DNA from: Methylobacterium nodulans ORS 2060
GTDB taxonomy: Bacteria; Pseudomonadota; Alphaproteobacteria; Rhizobiales; Beijerinckiaceae
Reading direction: 5' to 3'
Length of the DNA: 64,000 bases
Assembly (NCBI RefSeq): GCF_000022085.1
Contig: NC_011894.1
Span: 4,827,001 to 4,891,000 of the forward strand
A program made the translations under genes and the position numbers. Within the stretch, counting starts at the first letter, position 1. Every line of letters starts with the position of its first letter. The notes beneath the pieces were generated by a model, which made no database searches, was not told where the DNA came from, and saw only the letters and a program-made list of their open reading frames with translations. This document shows positions 27,509 to 41,048 of the stretch, in pieces.

Positions 27509-28372
27509 TCAGAGTGTGCCCGTCATTGCCGATTCCTGACAACGCGCTGTCGGCTCGACATGATCTGGCGCCTCCGTCGAACGCTCCGCGGTTTCGCCCT
27601 CCTCGCCCGGTCCCCGAAGGAGGGCGCAGACGAGGCCGGCGAGCACCATCAGCGCGAGCGTGAACCAGACCGCGGCGTAGAGAAGGTGGTTGTTCGGGAA
27701 CCGGACGATGGTCAGCCCGGCTCGCGGCCAGCCGCCTGCGCCGCCCAGGTCATCGGCGTCGACGAAATACGGCGCGGCGTCGGGAAGGCCGCGCGCCGCC
27801 GCGATCATCGCCGTGTCGCGCGAATACCAGCGGCCCGCCTCCGGATCATTCCTCCGCAGGAACCCGCCTTTCGGCTCCGACAGGCGCAACAGGCCGACGA
27901 CGGTGATGGTTCCCGCGGCCTCGCTCCGGCGCCTCGTCCCGGGCTCGCGGAGAGCGGGCGGCACGAAGCCGCGGTTGACGAGTACGATCGTCCCATCCGC
28001 CTGCTGCAGCGGCGTGACGACCCAGTATCCCGCGCCCAGGGCCGTCAGAGCCTGCACCAGCGTCTCGCGGTCGTTCAGGAAGCGGCCGGTGATGCGCACG
28101 CGCCGATACTCGTCGCCGGACGCCGTCACGCGCGCCCAATCCGCGCGGGCCGGGGCGGGAACGGGCGCCGCGTGGACGCGCTGCTCGACCCGCGCGATCA
28201 GGTCGAGCTTCCAGGCCCGGCGCTGGAGCTGCCAGATCCCGAGCCCTGCCAGCCCGGCGGCGAGGCCGAGCGCGAGCACGGCCAAGACGATCTCGCGCGC
28301 CGTCCACCGGCCTGGGGTCCCGGCGCGGTCCGGGCCCGCCCCGCACGCCGACGCCGGGTCCCGGGGCGACAT
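27509..28372 (-). CDS. SURF1-family oxidase assembly protein
   Basis: 287 residues from the ATG at 28370-28372. SURF1 proteins help insert heme a or heme o into the oxidase. The fold is two transmembrane helices, one near the N-terminus (IVLAVLALGLAAGLAGLGIWQLQRR) and one near the C-terminus (HLLYAAVWFTLALMVLAGLVCALL), around a periplasmic domain with YRRVRITGRFLND and VLVNRGFVP. It follows cyoD by 28 bp, ending the cyo operon. The C-terminal tail of about 30 residues is unconserved. Confidence 0.93.
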   Translation of the reverse strand: MSPRDPASACGAGPDRAGTPGRWTAREIVLAVLALGLAAGLAGLGIWQLQRRAWKLDLIARVEQRVHAAPVPAPARADWARVTASGDEYRRVRITGRFLNDRETLVQALTALGAGYWVVTPLQQADGTIVLVNRGFVPPALREPGTRRRSEAAGTITVVGLLRLSEPKGGFLRRNDPEAGRWYSRDTAMIAAARGLPDAAPYFVDADDLGGAGGWPRAGLTIVRFPNNHLLYAAVWFTLALMVLAGLVCALLRGPGEEGETAERSTEAPDHVEPTARCQESAMTGTL

Positions 28373-28400
28373 CGCACCCAGGCGTCCGACCCGGTTCCGG

Positions 28401-28793
28401 TCAGGGCATCCCGTGGCGCACATGCTCGGCCGACAGCGGCATCATGTTGGTGTTCAGGTGGTGCATCACCCAGATCGACCCGGTCAGCGTGATCACCACC
28501 AGCGTGACCGTGAAGATCAGCGCCAGGACGGTCCAGCCTCCTTCCGACCTGGTATTCATGTGGAGGAAGTAGACCATGTGCACCACGATCTGGATGACCG
28601 CGAAGGCAAGGACCGCGATCGTCGTCTGGACGCGGTCATCGAGCACGTTGGCCATGACGAGCCAGAACGGAATGGCCGTGAGAATGGCCGAGAGCACGAA
28701 ACCGGTGACGTAGCCCTCGAAGGTGCCGTGGCCGGCTCCCCCATGCCCGTGCTCATGCCCATGCGGCGCGGCGTCTCCGGCGGCGTGGCTCAT
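28401..28793 (-). CDS. cyoD: Cytochrome o ubiquinol oxidase subunit IV
   Basis: 130 residues from the ATG at 28791-28793, whose start overlaps the cyoC stop (ATGA). His-rich cytosolic N-terminus ([13 protein letters not shown]), then three transmembrane helices with [11 protein letters not shown] and [11 protein letters not shown], typical of subunit IV. It is a structural subunit of the proton-pumping bo3 quinol oxidase in the inner membrane. Confidence 0.95.
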   Translation of the reverse strand: MSHAAGDAAPHGHEHGHGGAGHGTFEGYVTGFVLSAILTAIPFWLVMANVLDDRVQTTIAVLAFAVIQIVVHMVYFLHMNTRSEGGWTVLALIFTVTLVVITLTGSIWVMHHLNTNMMPLSAEHVRHGMP

Positions 28794-29419
28794 CGCAGGA
28801 CTCCCATCAGGTAGACGAAGGTGAACACCCCGATCCAGACCACGTCGAGGAAGTGCCAGAACATCGACAGGCACAGGAGCCGGCGCATGTTGTCGGCGAT
28901 CAGCCCGCGCTGCGCCACCTGCACCATCAGCACGCTGAGCCAGACCAGGCCGAAGGTGACGTGCAGGCCGTGCGTGCCGACCAGGGCGAAGAAGGAGGAC
29001 AGGAAGCCGCTGCGCTGGGGCGTGGCGCCCTCGCGGATCATGTGCGCGAACTCGTAGAGCTCGATGCCGATGAACGCCGCCCCGAACAGGCCGGTGACGA
29101 CGAGCCAGCGCTGCATGCCGCGGACTTGGCCCTTGTCCATCTCCAGCATCGCGAAGCCGTAGGTGATGGAGGACAAGAGCAGCATCGTGGTGTTCACGGC
29201 CACGATCGGCAGGTTGAACACGTCGTTCGGCGACGGGCCCGCGGCGTAGCTGCGCCCGAGCACGCCGTAGGTCGCAAACAGCACCGCGAAGACGAGGCAG
29301 TCGCTCATCAGGTAGATCCAGAACCCGAGCAGGGTCCCGCTCTCGTGCGCGTGCTCTTCCTCGGCGTAGAACAGCGGCGCTTCGGTGCCGGGTGGGGCGG
29401 TGTTCGCGTGCATGGTCAT
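28790..29419 (-). CDS. cyoC: Cytochrome o ubiquinol oxidase subunit III
   Basis: 209 residues from the ATG at 29417-29419; a second ATG two codons in is possible. Five transmembrane helices with the subunit III features [32 protein letters not shown] and [20 protein letters not shown]. It starts 4 bp past the cyoB stop and overlaps cyoD by 4 bp, so translation of cyoB-C-D is probably coupled. Confidence 0.96.
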   Translation of the reverse strand: MTMHANTAPPGTEAPLFYAEEEHAHESGTLLGFWIYLMSDCLVFAVLFATYGVLGRSYAAGPSPNDVFNLPIVAVNTTMLLLSSITYGFAMLEMDKGQVRGMQRWLVVTGLFGAAFIGIELYEFAHMIREGATPQRSGFLSSFFALVGTHGLHVTFGLVWLSVLMVQVAQRGLIADNMRRLLCLSMFWHFLDVVWIGVFTFVYLMGVLR

Positions 29420-29423
29420 GGCG

Positions 29424-31427
29424 TCAGGCCCGTCCGGCGAGCGCGGCGGTGTGCGCATCCTCGGTCCGCACCACGACCTCGGCCGGGATCGTGAAGTCGC
29501 GGTTGTAGTTGAAGGTGTGGATGATCGTGACGGCCAGCATCGCGACGAAGCTCAACGCGGCCAGCCACCAGATGTACCAGACCATCGCGAACGAGAACGC
29601 GATGCTGATAGCCCCCAGGATGGCGCCCGTCCCGGTATTCTTGGGCATGTGGATCGGCTTGAAGCCGATCAGCGGGCGGCTGTAGCCGCGCTTCTTCATG
29701 TCCCACCAGGCATCGAGGTCGTGCACGACGGGCGTGAAGGCGAAGTTGTACTCAGGCGGGGGCGAGGAGGTGGACCATTCGAGCGTGCGCCCGCCCCAGG
29801 GATCGCCCGTGAGGTCGCGCAGCTTGCCCCGGCGCAGGATGCTGACGGCGAACTGCATCAGGATCGCCAGAATGCCGAACAGGATCAGCACCGCGCCGAT
29901 CGCTGCCGTGACGAACCAGACCTGCAGGGACGGATCGTCGAAGTGCTGCACGCGCCGCGTCACGCCCATCAGGCCCAGCACGTAGAGCGGCATGAAGGCG
30001 ACGTAGAACCCGACGACCCAGCACCAGAACGACACCTTTCCCCAGAACGGATCGAGTCGGAAGCCGAACGCCTTCGGGAACCAGTAATTGACGCCCGCGA
30101 GCATGCCGAACAGCACGCCGCCGATGATCACGTTGTGGAAATGGGCGATCAGGAAGAGCGAGTTGTGCAGCACGAAGTCGGCCGGCGGCACCGCGAGCAG
30201 CACGCCGGTCATGCCGCCGATCACGAAGGTCACCATGAAGGCGACCGTCCACATCATCGGCAGTTCGAACCGGATCCGGCCGCGATACATCGTGAACAGC
30301 CAGTTGAAGATCTTCGCCCCCGTCGGGATCGAGATGATCATCGTGGTGATCCCGAAGAACGAGTTGACGCTGGCGCCCGAGCCCATGGTGAAGAAGTGAT
30401 GCAGCCAGACCAGATATGACAGAATGGTGATCACCACCGTGGCGTAGACCATCGAGGCATAGCCGAACAGGCGCTTGCCGCAGAAGGTCGAGGTCACCTC
30501 CGAGAAGATGCCGAAGGCCGGCAGGATCAGGATGTAGACCTCCGGATGGCCCCAGATCCAGATGAGGTTGAAATACATCATCGGATTGCCGCCGAGGTCG
30601 TTGGTGTAGAAATGCGTGCCGACATAGCGGTCGAGCGACAACAACGCCAGGGTGGCGGTGAGGACCGGAAAGGCCGCGACGATCAGGATATTGGTGCAGA
30701 GCGAAGTCCAGACGAAGATCGGCAGTTTCATCATGGTCAGGCCCGGCGCCCGCATCTTGACGATGGTGGCGATCAGGTTGATGCCGGACAGCGTGGTGCC
30801 GATGCCCGCGATCTGCAGCGCCCAGATGTAGTAGTCGACGCCGACGCCCGGGCTCATGTCCGCGCCCGAGAGGGGCGGGAAGGCGAGCCAGCCGGTGCGG
30901 GCGAACTCGCCGACGAACAGCGAGATCATCACCGTCACCGCGCCGCTCACCGTCATCCAGAGGCTGAAATTGTTGAGGAACGGGAAGGCGACGTCGCGCG
31001 CCCCGATCTGCAGGGGCACGACGTAGTTCATCAGGCCGGTGACGAACGGCATCGCCATGAAGAAGATCATGATGACGCCATGGGCGCTGAAGATCTGGTC
31101 GTAGTGGTGGGGCGGCAGGTAGCCCTCGTTGGCGCCGAAGGCGACGGCCTGCTGGGCGCGCATCATCAGCGCGTCCGCGAAGCCCCGCAGCAGCATCACG
31201 AGCGCCAGGATCACGTACATGATGCCGATCTTCTTGTGATCGACGCTGGTGATCCAGTCGCGCCAGAGGCTGCCCCAGAAGCGGAAGTAGGTGATGGCGG
31301 CGAGCACCGCGAGGCCGCCGATGGCGACGGCCACGAAGGTACCCACCAGGATCGGCTCGTGCAGGGGGATGTCCTCGAGAGTCAGGCGCCCGAGAAGCAG
31401 CTTCTGGAGATCTGGGTTCGAGAACAT
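29424..31427 (-). CDS. cyoB: Cytochrome o ubiquinol oxidase subunit I
   Basis: 667 residues. Catalytic subunit of the bo3 oxidase, with low-spin heme b, heme o3 and CuB; it reduces oxygen to water and pumps protons. The CuB/heme region is intact: [19 protein letters not shown] holds the His-Tyr pair, HHFFTMG the CuB histidines and HFHNVIIGG the heme ligands. Fifteen predicted transmembrane helices. It sits 38 bp downstream of cyoA. Quinol rather than cytochrome c use is inferred from the cyoA partner, which lacks a CuA site. Confidence 0.97.
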   Translation of the reverse strand: MFSNPDLQKLLLGRLTLEDIPLHEPILVGTFVAVAIGGLAVLAAITYFRFWGSLWRDWITSVDHKKIGIMYVILALVMLLRGFADALMMRAQQAVAFGANEGYLPPHHYDQIFSAHGVIMIFFMAMPFVTGLMNYVVPLQIGARDVAFPFLNNFSLWMTVSGAVTVMISLFVGEFARTGWLAFPPLSGADMSPGVGVDYYIWALQIAGIGTTLSGINLIATIVKMRAPGLTMMKLPIFVWTSLCTNILIVAAFPVLTATLALLSLDRYVGTHFYTNDLGGNPMMYFNLIWIWGHPEVYILILPAFGIFSEVTSTFCGKRLFGYASMVYATVVITILSYLVWLHHFFTMGSGASVNSFFGITTMIISIPTGAKIFNWLFTMYRGRIRFELPMMWTVAFMVTFVIGGMTGVLLAVPPADFVLHNSLFLIAHFHNVIIGGVLFGMLAGVNYWFPKAFGFRLDPFWGKVSFWCWVVGFYVAFMPLYVLGLMGVTRRVQHFDDPSLQVWFVTAAIGAVLILFGILAILMQFAVSILRRGKLRDLTGDPWGGRTLEWSTSSPPPEYNFAFTPVVHDLDAWWDMKKRGYSRPLIGFKPIHMPKNTGTGAILGAISIAFSFAMVWYIWWLAALSFVAMLAVTIIHTFNYNRDFTIPAEVVVRTEDAHTAALAGRA

Positions 31428-31465
31428 GCGAACGCCCTGTGCGAGAATCCGACGGACGGGGTGGT

Positions 31466-32623
31466 TCAGGGGGAGCGCTGCGTCGGCGCGACGGGCGCGT
31501 GGTCCGTGCCGGGTGCCTCATGGCCGCCATGCGCCCCGCCGCGCGGGGCTTCGCTGCGCGGCTCGCGGCCCGAGGCCGGCACGGTGGCTCCCGGCGCCTC
31601 GTCCCCGCGCTCCAGGTGGCGGTTGTCGTAGCGCAGGCGCTCGCGATTCTCGCGGCTCTCGATGCCGGCACCGCCCGCCGCATCGATGCGCATCATCTCG
31701 CTCATGCACATCTTGCCCGGAACCGCGCACATATTGAGGATCGAACTGTAGAGGCCGTCGGCGACGGAGGTGTAGTAGCGCACCGGCTCCGCCTCGCTCG
31801 GCTTCTCAAGTTGAAGGTAGGCGTCGCGGCTGAGGTCCGACCCCTGGGCTTTCGCTTTCGAGACCCAGGCGTCGAACTCCTCCGGCGCGAGTCCGTGGAA
31901 CTTGAACGTCATGCGCGAGAAGCCGGTGCCGCTGTACTGCGCCGACAGGCCGTCATAGACACCCGGCTTGTTGATCACCGCATGGAGCTTCGTCTCCATG
32001 CCCGGCATGGCGTAGACCATGCCCGCGAGCGCCGGCACGTAGAAGCAGTTCATCACCGACGCGGCCGTGATCTTGAAGTTGATCGGCCGATCGACCGGGG
32101 CGGCGAGCTCGTTGACGGTGGCGATGCCCTGGTCCGGATAGAAGAACAGCCATTTCCAGTCGAGGGCCACGGCCTCGACGGTGAGCGGCTTGACGTCGGC
32201 CGGCACCGGGCGGTTGGGCGCAAGCCGCGTCAGCGGGCGGTAGGGGTCGAGCGTGTGGGTGCTGATCCAGGTGAGCGCCCCGAGCGCGATGATGATCATC
32301 AGCGGGGCGGTCCAGATCACCACTTCGAGCTGCGTCGAGTGGTGCCAGTCGGGATCGTAGACCGCCTCCTTGTTCGCGGCGCGATAATGCCACGCGAACA
32401 GGAGCGTGAGCACGATGACCGGCACGATGATGAGGAGCATCAGGCCGGTGGAGGCGAGTACGAGGTTGCGCTGCTGCACCGCCACGTCGCCGGAGGGCTG
32501 CATCACGACGAGGTTGCAGCCGGCCAGCATCGGGAGCAGGAGGAGAAGGGCGAGGCCGCGCAGGGACCGCCAGGGCGCACCGGTGGAGATCGCGCGGGGT
32601 GGCGGGGGAACGCTGAGGGTCAC
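31466..32623 (-). CDS. cyoA: Cytochrome o ubiquinol oxidase subunit II
   Basis: 385 residues from a GTG at 32621-32623 with GGGAG upstream. Lipoprotein signal with lipobox LAGC (Cys about residue 36), two transmembrane helices and a periplasmic cupredoxin-like domain ([21 protein letters not shown]). The CuA ligands are missing, as in quinol oxidases. The C-terminal 60 residues are a long charged, His/Pro/Gly-rich tail. First gene of the cyoABCD-surf1 set. A 42-bp gap to the MFS gene upstream suggests that the transporter gene is cotranscribed. Confidence 0.95.
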   Translation of the reverse strand: MTLSVPPPPRAISTGAPWRSLRGLALLLLLPMLAGCNLVVMQPSGDVAVQQRNLVLASTGLMLLIIVPVIVLTLLFAWHYRAANKEAVYDPDWHHSTQLEVVIWTAPLMIIIALGALTWISTHTLDPYRPLTRLAPNRPVPADVKPLTVEAVALDWKWLFFYPDQGIATVNELAAPVDRPINFKITAASVMNCFYVPALAGMVYAMPGMETKLHAVINKPGVYDGLSAQYSGTGFSRMTFKFHGLAPEEFDAWVSKAKAQGSDLSRDAYLQLEKPSEAEPVRYYTSVADGLYSSILNMCAVPGKMCMSEMMRIDAAGGAGIESRENRERLRYDNRHLERGDEAPGATVPASGREPRSEAPRGGAHGGHEAPGTDHAPVAPTQRSP

Positions 32624-32665
32624 GGCTTTCGATCTCCCGGCTGACGAGGGGTGATGCGGGGCGGC

Positions 32666-34000
32666 TCACATCTGCCGCATCTCGGAGCGATCGAGCGCCA
32701 GGGCCGCGAGCGTGCAGACCGCACCCGACAGGAGATAGAGGCCGACGCAGGCCAGCCCGTACTGGCTCGACAGCCAGAGCGCGACCAGGGGCGCGAAGCC
32801 CGCCCCGAACAGCCAGGCGAGGTCGGAGGTGAGCGCCGCACCCGTGTAGCGGTAGCGCGTGCCGAGCCGCGATGTCACGGCGCCGGCGGTCTGCCCGTAG
32901 GAGAGGCCGAGCAGCGCGAAGCCGATGGTGACGTACATCGTCTGCCCGATCGCGCTCTCGCCGAAGATGAGGGGAGCCACGACGCTCGCCAGGGCGAAGC
33001 CCCCGATCAGGCTGGCGCTGAGCAGCAGCGTCCGGCGCCGCCCGATCTGGTCGGCGACGAGGCCCGAGGCCCCGATCGCGCCCGCGCCGATGATCGCGCC
33101 CGAGAACTGGACGATCAGGAACTCGCCCGCGTTGCGGTCGGTGAACAGGGTGATCCAGCTGATCGGGAAGATGGTGACGAGGTGGAAGAGGGCGAAGCTC
33201 GCGAGCGGCACGAAGGCGCCGATCAGCACCTCCCGGGCATGGTGGCGCAACAATTCGGCGACCGGCACGGGTTCGAGCCGCCTTAGCTCCATCAGCCGCG
33301 CGAACTCCTCGGTCGCGACGAGCCGCAGGCGCGCGAACAGGGCGACGACGTTGATCGCGAAGGCACAGTAGAAGGGGAAGCGCCAGCCCCAGTCGAGGAA
33401 GTCCTCCTGGGTCAGGTTCACGAGGAAGAACGAGAACAGGGCGCTCGCGACCATGAAGCCGACCGGCGCGCCGAGCTGCGGGATCATCGCGTACCAGCCG
33501 CGCCGCTCGCGCGGAGCGTTGAGGGCGAGGAGCGAGGCAAGGCCGTCCCAGGCTCCGCCGAGGGCAAGGCCCTGCGCCACACGCAGGCCGGCCAGGAGGT
33601 AGATCGCCCAGGCGCCGATCTCGGCATAGCCGGGCAGAAAGCTCACCGCCGCGGTCGAGCCGCCGAGGAGGAAGAGGGCGATGGTGAGCTTGACGCCGCG
33701 TCCGTGCCGGCGGTCGATGGCCATGAAGATGACCGAGCCGATCGGCCGCGCGACAAAGGCTAGCGCAAAGATCGCGAAGGAGTAGAGGGTCGCGGTCAGC
33801 GGGTCCGGCGCGAAGGGGAAGAACACCTTCGGGAAGACGAGCACCGAGGCGATGCCGTAGACGAAGAAGTCGAAATACTCGGAGGCCCGACCGATCACCA
33901 CGCCGACCGCAATCTCGCTCGGATCGACCCTGTGGTCGGTCGAAACCAGCCGTGCGTCACGTTCGAGTGGTGCCGATGTGGGTGGTGCCGATGTGGTCAT
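32666..34000 (-). CDS. MFS transporter, metabolite:H+ symporter type
   Basis: 444 residues, about 12 transmembrane helices. The opening IAVGVVIGRASEYFDFFVYGIASVLVFPKVFFP and the ARPIGSVIFMAIDRRHGRGVKL loop place it with the metabolite:H+ symporter branch of the major facilitator superfamily. An Ala/Thr/Pro repeat (TSAPPTSAP) precedes helix 1, reflecting a tandem 12-base repeat in the DNA. A gene of this kind directly upstream of cyoA is a common alphaproteobacterial arrangement as I recall it. Substrate unknown. The ATG at 33998-34000 lacks a strong ribosome-binding site. Confidence 0.88.
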   Translation of the reverse strand: MTTSAPPTSAPLERDARLVSTDHRVDPSEIAVGVVIGRASEYFDFFVYGIASVLVFPKVFFPFAPDPLTATLYSFAIFALAFVARPIGSVIFMAIDRRHGRGVKLTIALFLLGGSTAAVSFLPGYAEIGAWAIYLLAGLRVAQGLALGGAWDGLASLLALNAPRERRGWYAMIPQLGAPVGFMVASALFSFFLVNLTQEDFLDWGWRFPFYCAFAINVVALFARLRLVATEEFARLMELRRLEPVPVAELLRHHAREVLIGAFVPLASFALFHLVTIFPISWITLFTDRNAGEFLIVQFSGAIIGAGAIGASGLVADQIGRRRTLLLSASLIGGFALASVVAPLIFGESAIGQTMYVTIGFALLGLSYGQTAGAVTSRLGTRYRYTGAALTSDLAWLFGAGFAPLVALWLSSQYGLACVGLYLLSGAVCTLAALALDRSEMRQM

Positions 34001-34062
34001 GAGAGCACCCGCGATCGCCTCGATACCGGAGAGTCAGGCCCGCACCGCGACCGGATTTCGGC

Positions 34063-34791
34063 TCAGTGGAAGTACTGCCCGCCGTTGATGGTGAGGGTGG
34101 AGCCGGTGATGAAGCCCGCCTGCTCGCCGGCCAGGAACTCGACCGCGCGGGCGATCTCCTCGGCCTCGCCGAGCCGGCCGACCGGGATCTGCGGCAGGAT
34201 CTTGCTCTTGAGCACCTCCTCGGGCACCGCCTTGACCATCTCGGTGGCGATGTAGCCGGGCGCGATCACGTTCACGGTGATGCCCTTATTGGCATTCTCC
34301 TGCGCCAGCGCCTTGGCAAAGCCGATCACCCCGGCCTTGGCCGCCGAGTAGTTGGTCTGGCCCATCTGCCCCTTCTGGCCGTTGATCGACGAGATCAGGA
34401 TGATGCGGCCAAAGCCCCGCGCCCGCATGCCGTCGATCACCGGCCGGGTGCAGGTGAACATCGAGTCGAGGTTGGTGCGGATCACCGCCTGCCACTGCTC
34501 GAAGCTCATCCGGTGGAACATGCCGTCCCGGGTGATGCCCGCATTGTTGACCAGGATGTCGATCGGCCCGAGCTCGGCCTCCGCCGCCCGGATGCCCGCC
34601 TCGCAGGCGGCCGCATCGCCCACGTCGAACTTGAACACCGGGATCCCGGTCTCGGCCTTGAAGGCGTTGGCGGCCTCGTCGTTGCCGCCGTAATTGGCCC
34701 CGACCGTGTAGCCGGCCGCCTTCAGGCCCTTCGCGATGGCGGCGCCGATGCCGCGCGTGCCGCCCGTCACCAGAGCAACGCGTTCTGCCAT
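34063..34791 (-). CDS. phaB: Acetoacetyl-CoA reductase
   Basis: 242 residues from the ATG at 34789-34791. Short-chain dehydrogenase reducing acetoacetyl-CoA to (R)-3-hydroxybutyryl-CoA with NADPH, the second step of PHB synthesis. Nucleotide-binding [30 protein letters not shown] with the Ser/Tyr/Lys set, and the terminal TINGGQYFH are PhaB-like. It follows phaA after a 215-bp gap that contains GC-rich hairpins but no gene. Confidence 0.95.
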   Translation of the reverse strand: MAERVALVTGGTRGIGAAIAKGLKAAGYTVGANYGGNDEAANAFKAETGIPVFKFDVGDAAACEAGIRAAEAELGPIDILVNNAGITRDGMFHRMSFEQWQAVIRTNLDSMFTCTRPVIDGMRARGFGRIILISSINGQKGQMGQTNYSAAKAGVIGFAKALAQENANKGITVNVIAPGYIATEMVKAVPEEVLKSKILPQIPVGRLGEAEEIARAVEFLAGEQAGFITGSTLTINGGQYFH

Positions 34792-35006
34792 GTCCCCTCT
34801 CCTTGCGGATGCGTTTCCTTCCCTAGAGACCCGCGGGCGCTTCGAGAAGGGCCCGGCCGTCTCGTCGTGCTTGGTTTTTCGTCTGCCCGGGAGGAGGCCG
34901 GTCGGACCCCGTCCGGGCATCCGGGCGCGCCGGCGCGCCCGTCCTGCGGAGGGCAAACGCCCTCCCGGAGGGCGCGCCGCCCCCGCTGCCCATGCGGCGG
35001 GTCCGG

Positions 35007-36188
<1,182 letters not shown>

Positions 36189-36851
36189 GCGCGTTTCCTC
36201 ATCAGCGCGGGGCCAGTGCGTCTGGCCTTCTGCCCTTACGGGTTCGGGCTCAACAGCGAAGCCACGCGGCCGGTTCCGGTTCTTGGCGTGATTTCTCCGC
36301 TTGCAATAGCGCTCAGAAACGAGGCAGTCTAGTGTTACTGTAGAAGGCGGCGGCTTGTTCGGTGCTTACAGGCCGGGCAGGTAGAATTGTCGTGCGCCCG
36401 CATGGTTCGGCTGGACCGCTGAATATGACTGAGGCTGGCTGGATCGGCCACTTTTCAGAGAATAGAAACGCCTCATCGGCAGCTCGCAAATTCCTGCGTT
36501 TTGGCATGTGGATGCGTGCAATGCTCGTGAAAGTGCAGCTCTGTGATATGAAACGGGTCATTGTTTCATTTATCCAAGATCAGGGCTTTGCATTTCTTGC
36601 TGCGGCCGGCGATGCGGCTTGCGGCCGGTGCGGATCAGCGCTTGAGTATTCCCAATCGGCGTCGGACATGCGCATCGACCTTGTCGCTCATCCCATGGAC
36701 CATTGTCACATCCTCGCGTGAACAACGGCCCGCTGCAAAGGACTACGCTCTATGTGAGGCTGAACTTGAAAATCACGGCAACAAAAAATGAGATCCGGCT
36801 CGTATCGCATTGTGATCGGGCAATGGGAAGAACAAGCAACGGGAGAGCGCC
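36189..36851. other. 660-bp phaA-acs divergent intergenic region
   Basis: No convincing gene; a 119-codon open frame inside it has no recognisable features. The DNA is notably more AT-rich than its surroundings from about 36440 to 36600 and from 36740 to 36800, as expected for promoters. It contains an inverted repeat (36548-36569) that could be a regulator site for acs or phaA. Confidence 0.55.
36548..36569. promoter_or_regulatory. Inverted repeat, candidate operator between phaA and acs
   Basis: Seven-base perfect arms ATGAAAC and GTTTCAT are separated by eight bases. It is in the AT-rich core of the divergent promoter region. No specific regulator is identified; spacing fits a dimeric helix-turn-helix protein. 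Confidence 0.4.
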
Positions 36852-38801
<1,950 letters not shown>

Positions 38802-38809
38802 GCCTTGCG

Positions 38810-38826
38810 CCCCGCCTCAGGCGGGG
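38810..38826. terminator. Short GC hairpin between acs and yjcH
   Basis: CCCCGCC and GGCGGGG form a perfect 7-bp stem with a TCA loop nine bases past the acs stop codon. There is no T-run, so it more likely tunes acs versus yjcH-actP mRNA levels or protects the acs 3' end than stops transcription. Confidence 0.45.
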
Positions 38827-38884
38827 GGTCGGCAGCCGCGCGGGCGGGCCCGGCCCGCGCCGCCCACCACAGGGAGGAACCCCG

Positions 38885-39193
38885 ATGTCCGGCCTGGACA
38901 CTGCGCGCATCCTGCACAACCCGAAGTTCCGCGAGCTGGTGGAGCAGCGGACGCGGTTCGGCTGGGTGCTCTCCGGCGTGATGCTGGGGATCTATCTCGG
39001 CTTCATCCTGCTGGTGGCCTTCGCCAAGGGCTTTCTCGCCCTGAAGATCGGCGCGGGCGTGACCTCGCTCGGCATCCTGCTCGGCCTCGGCGTGATCCTG
39101 GCGGCCTTCGGGCTCACCGGTCTGTATGTGCAGCGCGCCAACGGCCGCTTCGACGACCTCACCCGCGCCCTCGCCCGGGACCTCGCCCGATGA
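38885..39193 (+). CDS. yjcH: DUF485 inner-membrane protein (YjcH family)
   Basis: 102 residues with a good AGGGAGGAACCCC upstream. Two transmembrane helices ([22 protein letters not shown] and [25 protein letters not shown]). Almost always encoded between acs and actP, and thought to assist the acetate permease. Its stop overlaps the actP start (ATGA, 39190-39193), so expression of the two is coupled. Confidence 0.93.
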   Translation: MSGLDTARILHNPKFRELVEQRTRFGWVLSGVMLGIYLGFILLVAFAKGFLALKIGAGVTSLGILLGLGVILAAFGLTGLYVQRANGRFDDLTRALARDLAR

Positions 39194-40881
39194 TCCGCCG
39201 CGGCCTGCCCCTCCTTCTTCTCCTCCTGGCGGCGCTCGCCGCCACCGCCGCCGCGGCGGCCGGGCCGGATCTCGGCGCCGTGCAGAAGCAGGGCCTGAAC
39301 TGGACGGCGATCGGCATGTTCCTGCTGTTCGTGCTCGGCACGCTCGGCATCACCTACCGGGCCGCCGCCCAGACCCGCTCGGCGGCGGATTTCTACGCCG
39401 CCGGCGGCGGCATCTCGGCCGGCCAGAACGCGCTCGCCATCGCGGGCGACTACATGTCGGCGGCCTCGTTTCTGGGCATCTCGGGCCTGGTCTTCGCCTC
39501 GGGCTTCGACGGGCTGATCTACTCGATCGGCTTCCTGGTCGGCTGGCCGATCGTGCTGTTCCTGATCGCCGAGCGCCTGCGCAACCTGGGCAAGTTCACC
39601 TTCGCGGACGTGGCCTCGTTCCGGCTCGACCAGACCCGGATCCGCCTGCTGTCGGCCACCGGCACGCTGGTGGTGGTGGCCTTCTACCTGATCGCCCAGA
39701 TGGTGGGCGCGGGCAAGCTGATCCAGCTGCTGTTTGGGCTCGACTACCTCTATGCGGTGGTGCTGGTCGGGCTGCTGATGATCGTCTACGTGGCCTTCGG
39801 CGGCATGAAGGCGACGACCTGGGTGCAGATCATCAAGGCCTGCCTGCTGTTGGCGGGGGCCAGCTTCATGGCGGCGGCGGTGCTGTGGCGCTACGGCTTC
39901 AACCCGGAGGCGCTGTTTGCGGCCGCGGTGCAGGAGCATCCCCAGCACGACGCCATCATGGCGCCGGGCGGGCTGGTCAGCGACCCGATCTCGGCCCTCT
40001 CGCTGGGCCTGGGGCTGATGTTCGGCACCGCCGGGCTGCCGCACATCCTGATGCGGTTCTTCACGGTGGCGGATGCGCGGGCGGCGCGCAAGTCGGTGTT
40101 CTACGCCACCGGCCTGATCGCCTATTTCTACATCCTGACCTTCATCATCGGGTTTGGGGCGATCACCTTCCTGATGAGCGATCCGGGCTACTTCAAGCCG
40201 GGGCCGGAGGGGGCCTACGACCGGGTGGCGGGGCTGATCGGCGGGACCAACATGGCGGCGATCCACCTGGCCAACGCCACCGGCGGGGCGCTGTTTCTGG
40301 GCTTCATCTCGGCGGTGGCGTTTGCGACCATCCTGGCGGTGGTGGCGGGCCTGACGCTGGCGGGGGCCTCGGCGGTGAGCCACGACCTCTACGCGCAGGT
40401 GCTGGCGCGGGGCCGGACCTCGGAGCAGCAGGAGGTGCGGCTGTCGAAGCTGGCGGCGGTGGCGATCGGGCTGGTGGCGATCGGGCTGGGCTACGTGTTC
40501 GAGAACCAGAACGTGGCCTTCATGGTGGGGCTGGCCTTCGCGGTGGCGGCGAGCTGCAACTTCCCGGTTCTGGCGATGTCGATCCTGTGGAAGGGGACGA
40601 CCACGACCGGGGCGCTGGTGGGCGGGCTGATCGGGCTGGTGAGCGCGGTGGTGATGGTGGTGCTGTCGAAGGCGGTGTGGGTGGCGACGCTGGGGTTTGC
40701 GACGGCGCTGTTTCCGTACGACAACCCGGCGCTGTTCTCGATGCCCGTGGCCTTCCTGGCGATCTGGGCGGTGTCGTCGCTCGATGCCAGCGCCCGGGCG
40801 CGCCGGGAGCGCGACAGCTTCGAGGCGCAGTATGTCCGCTCCGAGACCGGCATCGGCGCCGCCGCCGCTCACGCCCATTGA
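39190..40881 (+). CDS. actP: Cation/acetate symporter ActP
   Basis: 563 residues. Sodium:solute symporter family permease for acetate and similar short acids. An N-terminal signal-like segment ([21 protein letters not shown]) precedes 13 or so transmembrane helices. Characteristic stretches are [30 protein letters not shown] and [28 protein letters not shown]. Last gene of the acs-yjcH-actP operon; a family B palindrome follows its stop codon. Confidence 0.96.
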   Translation: MIRRGLPLLLLLLAALAATAAAAAGPDLGAVQKQGLNWTAIGMFLLFVLGTLGITYRAAAQTRSAADFYAAGGGISAGQNALAIAGDYMSAASFLGISGLVFASGFDGLIYSIGFLVGWPIVLFLIAERLRNLGKFTFADVASFRLDQTRIRLLSATGTLVVVAFYLIAQMVGAGKLIQLLFGLDYLYAVVLVGLLMIVYVAFGGMKATTWVQIIKACLLLAGASFMAAAVLWRYGFNPEALFAAAVQEHPQHDAIMAPGGLVSDPISALSLGLGLMFGTAGLPHILMRFFTVADARAARKSVFYATGLIAYFYILTFIIGFGAITFLMSDPGYFKPGPEGAYDRVAGLIGGTNMAAIHLANATGGALFLGFISAVAFATILAVVAGLTLAGASAVSHDLYAQVLARGRTSEQQEVRLSKLAAVAIGLVAIGLGYVFENQNVAFMVGLAFAVAASCNFPVLAMSILWKGTTTTGALVGGLIGLVSAVVMVVLSKAVWVATLGFATALFPYDNPALFSMPVAFLAIWAVSSLDASARARRERDSFEAQYVRSETGIGAAAAHAH

Positions 40882-40891
40882 CTTCGCAATG

Positions 40892-40934
40892 GATCGACGG
40901 CCCCGCTGCGTCAGCAGCTCGGGCCGTTGATATC
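40892..40934. repeat. Palindrome after actP, family B copy 4
   Basis: GATCGACGGCCCC and CGGGCCGTTGATATC flank the core GCTGCGTCAGCAGC, itself a perfect palindrome over 14 bases. It starts 11 bases after the actP stop, matching the position of copy 1 after nth. No T-run follows. Confidence 0.75.
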
Positions 40935-41048
40935 ATCGGCACGACAAATCGCCTCTTCGGTCGTTTCCGGCGGAACATCGCGTGCACCCGATAGATCAAT
41001 CGATCCAGGGCGCCGCGGCGACCACGCCGTGATCGACAGGAGGGTTCG

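Noticed and set aside
36362..36721. 119-codon frame between phaA and acs
   Set aside because: No recognisable features or good ribosome-binding site, and it crosses the AT-rich promoter region; treated as non-coding.
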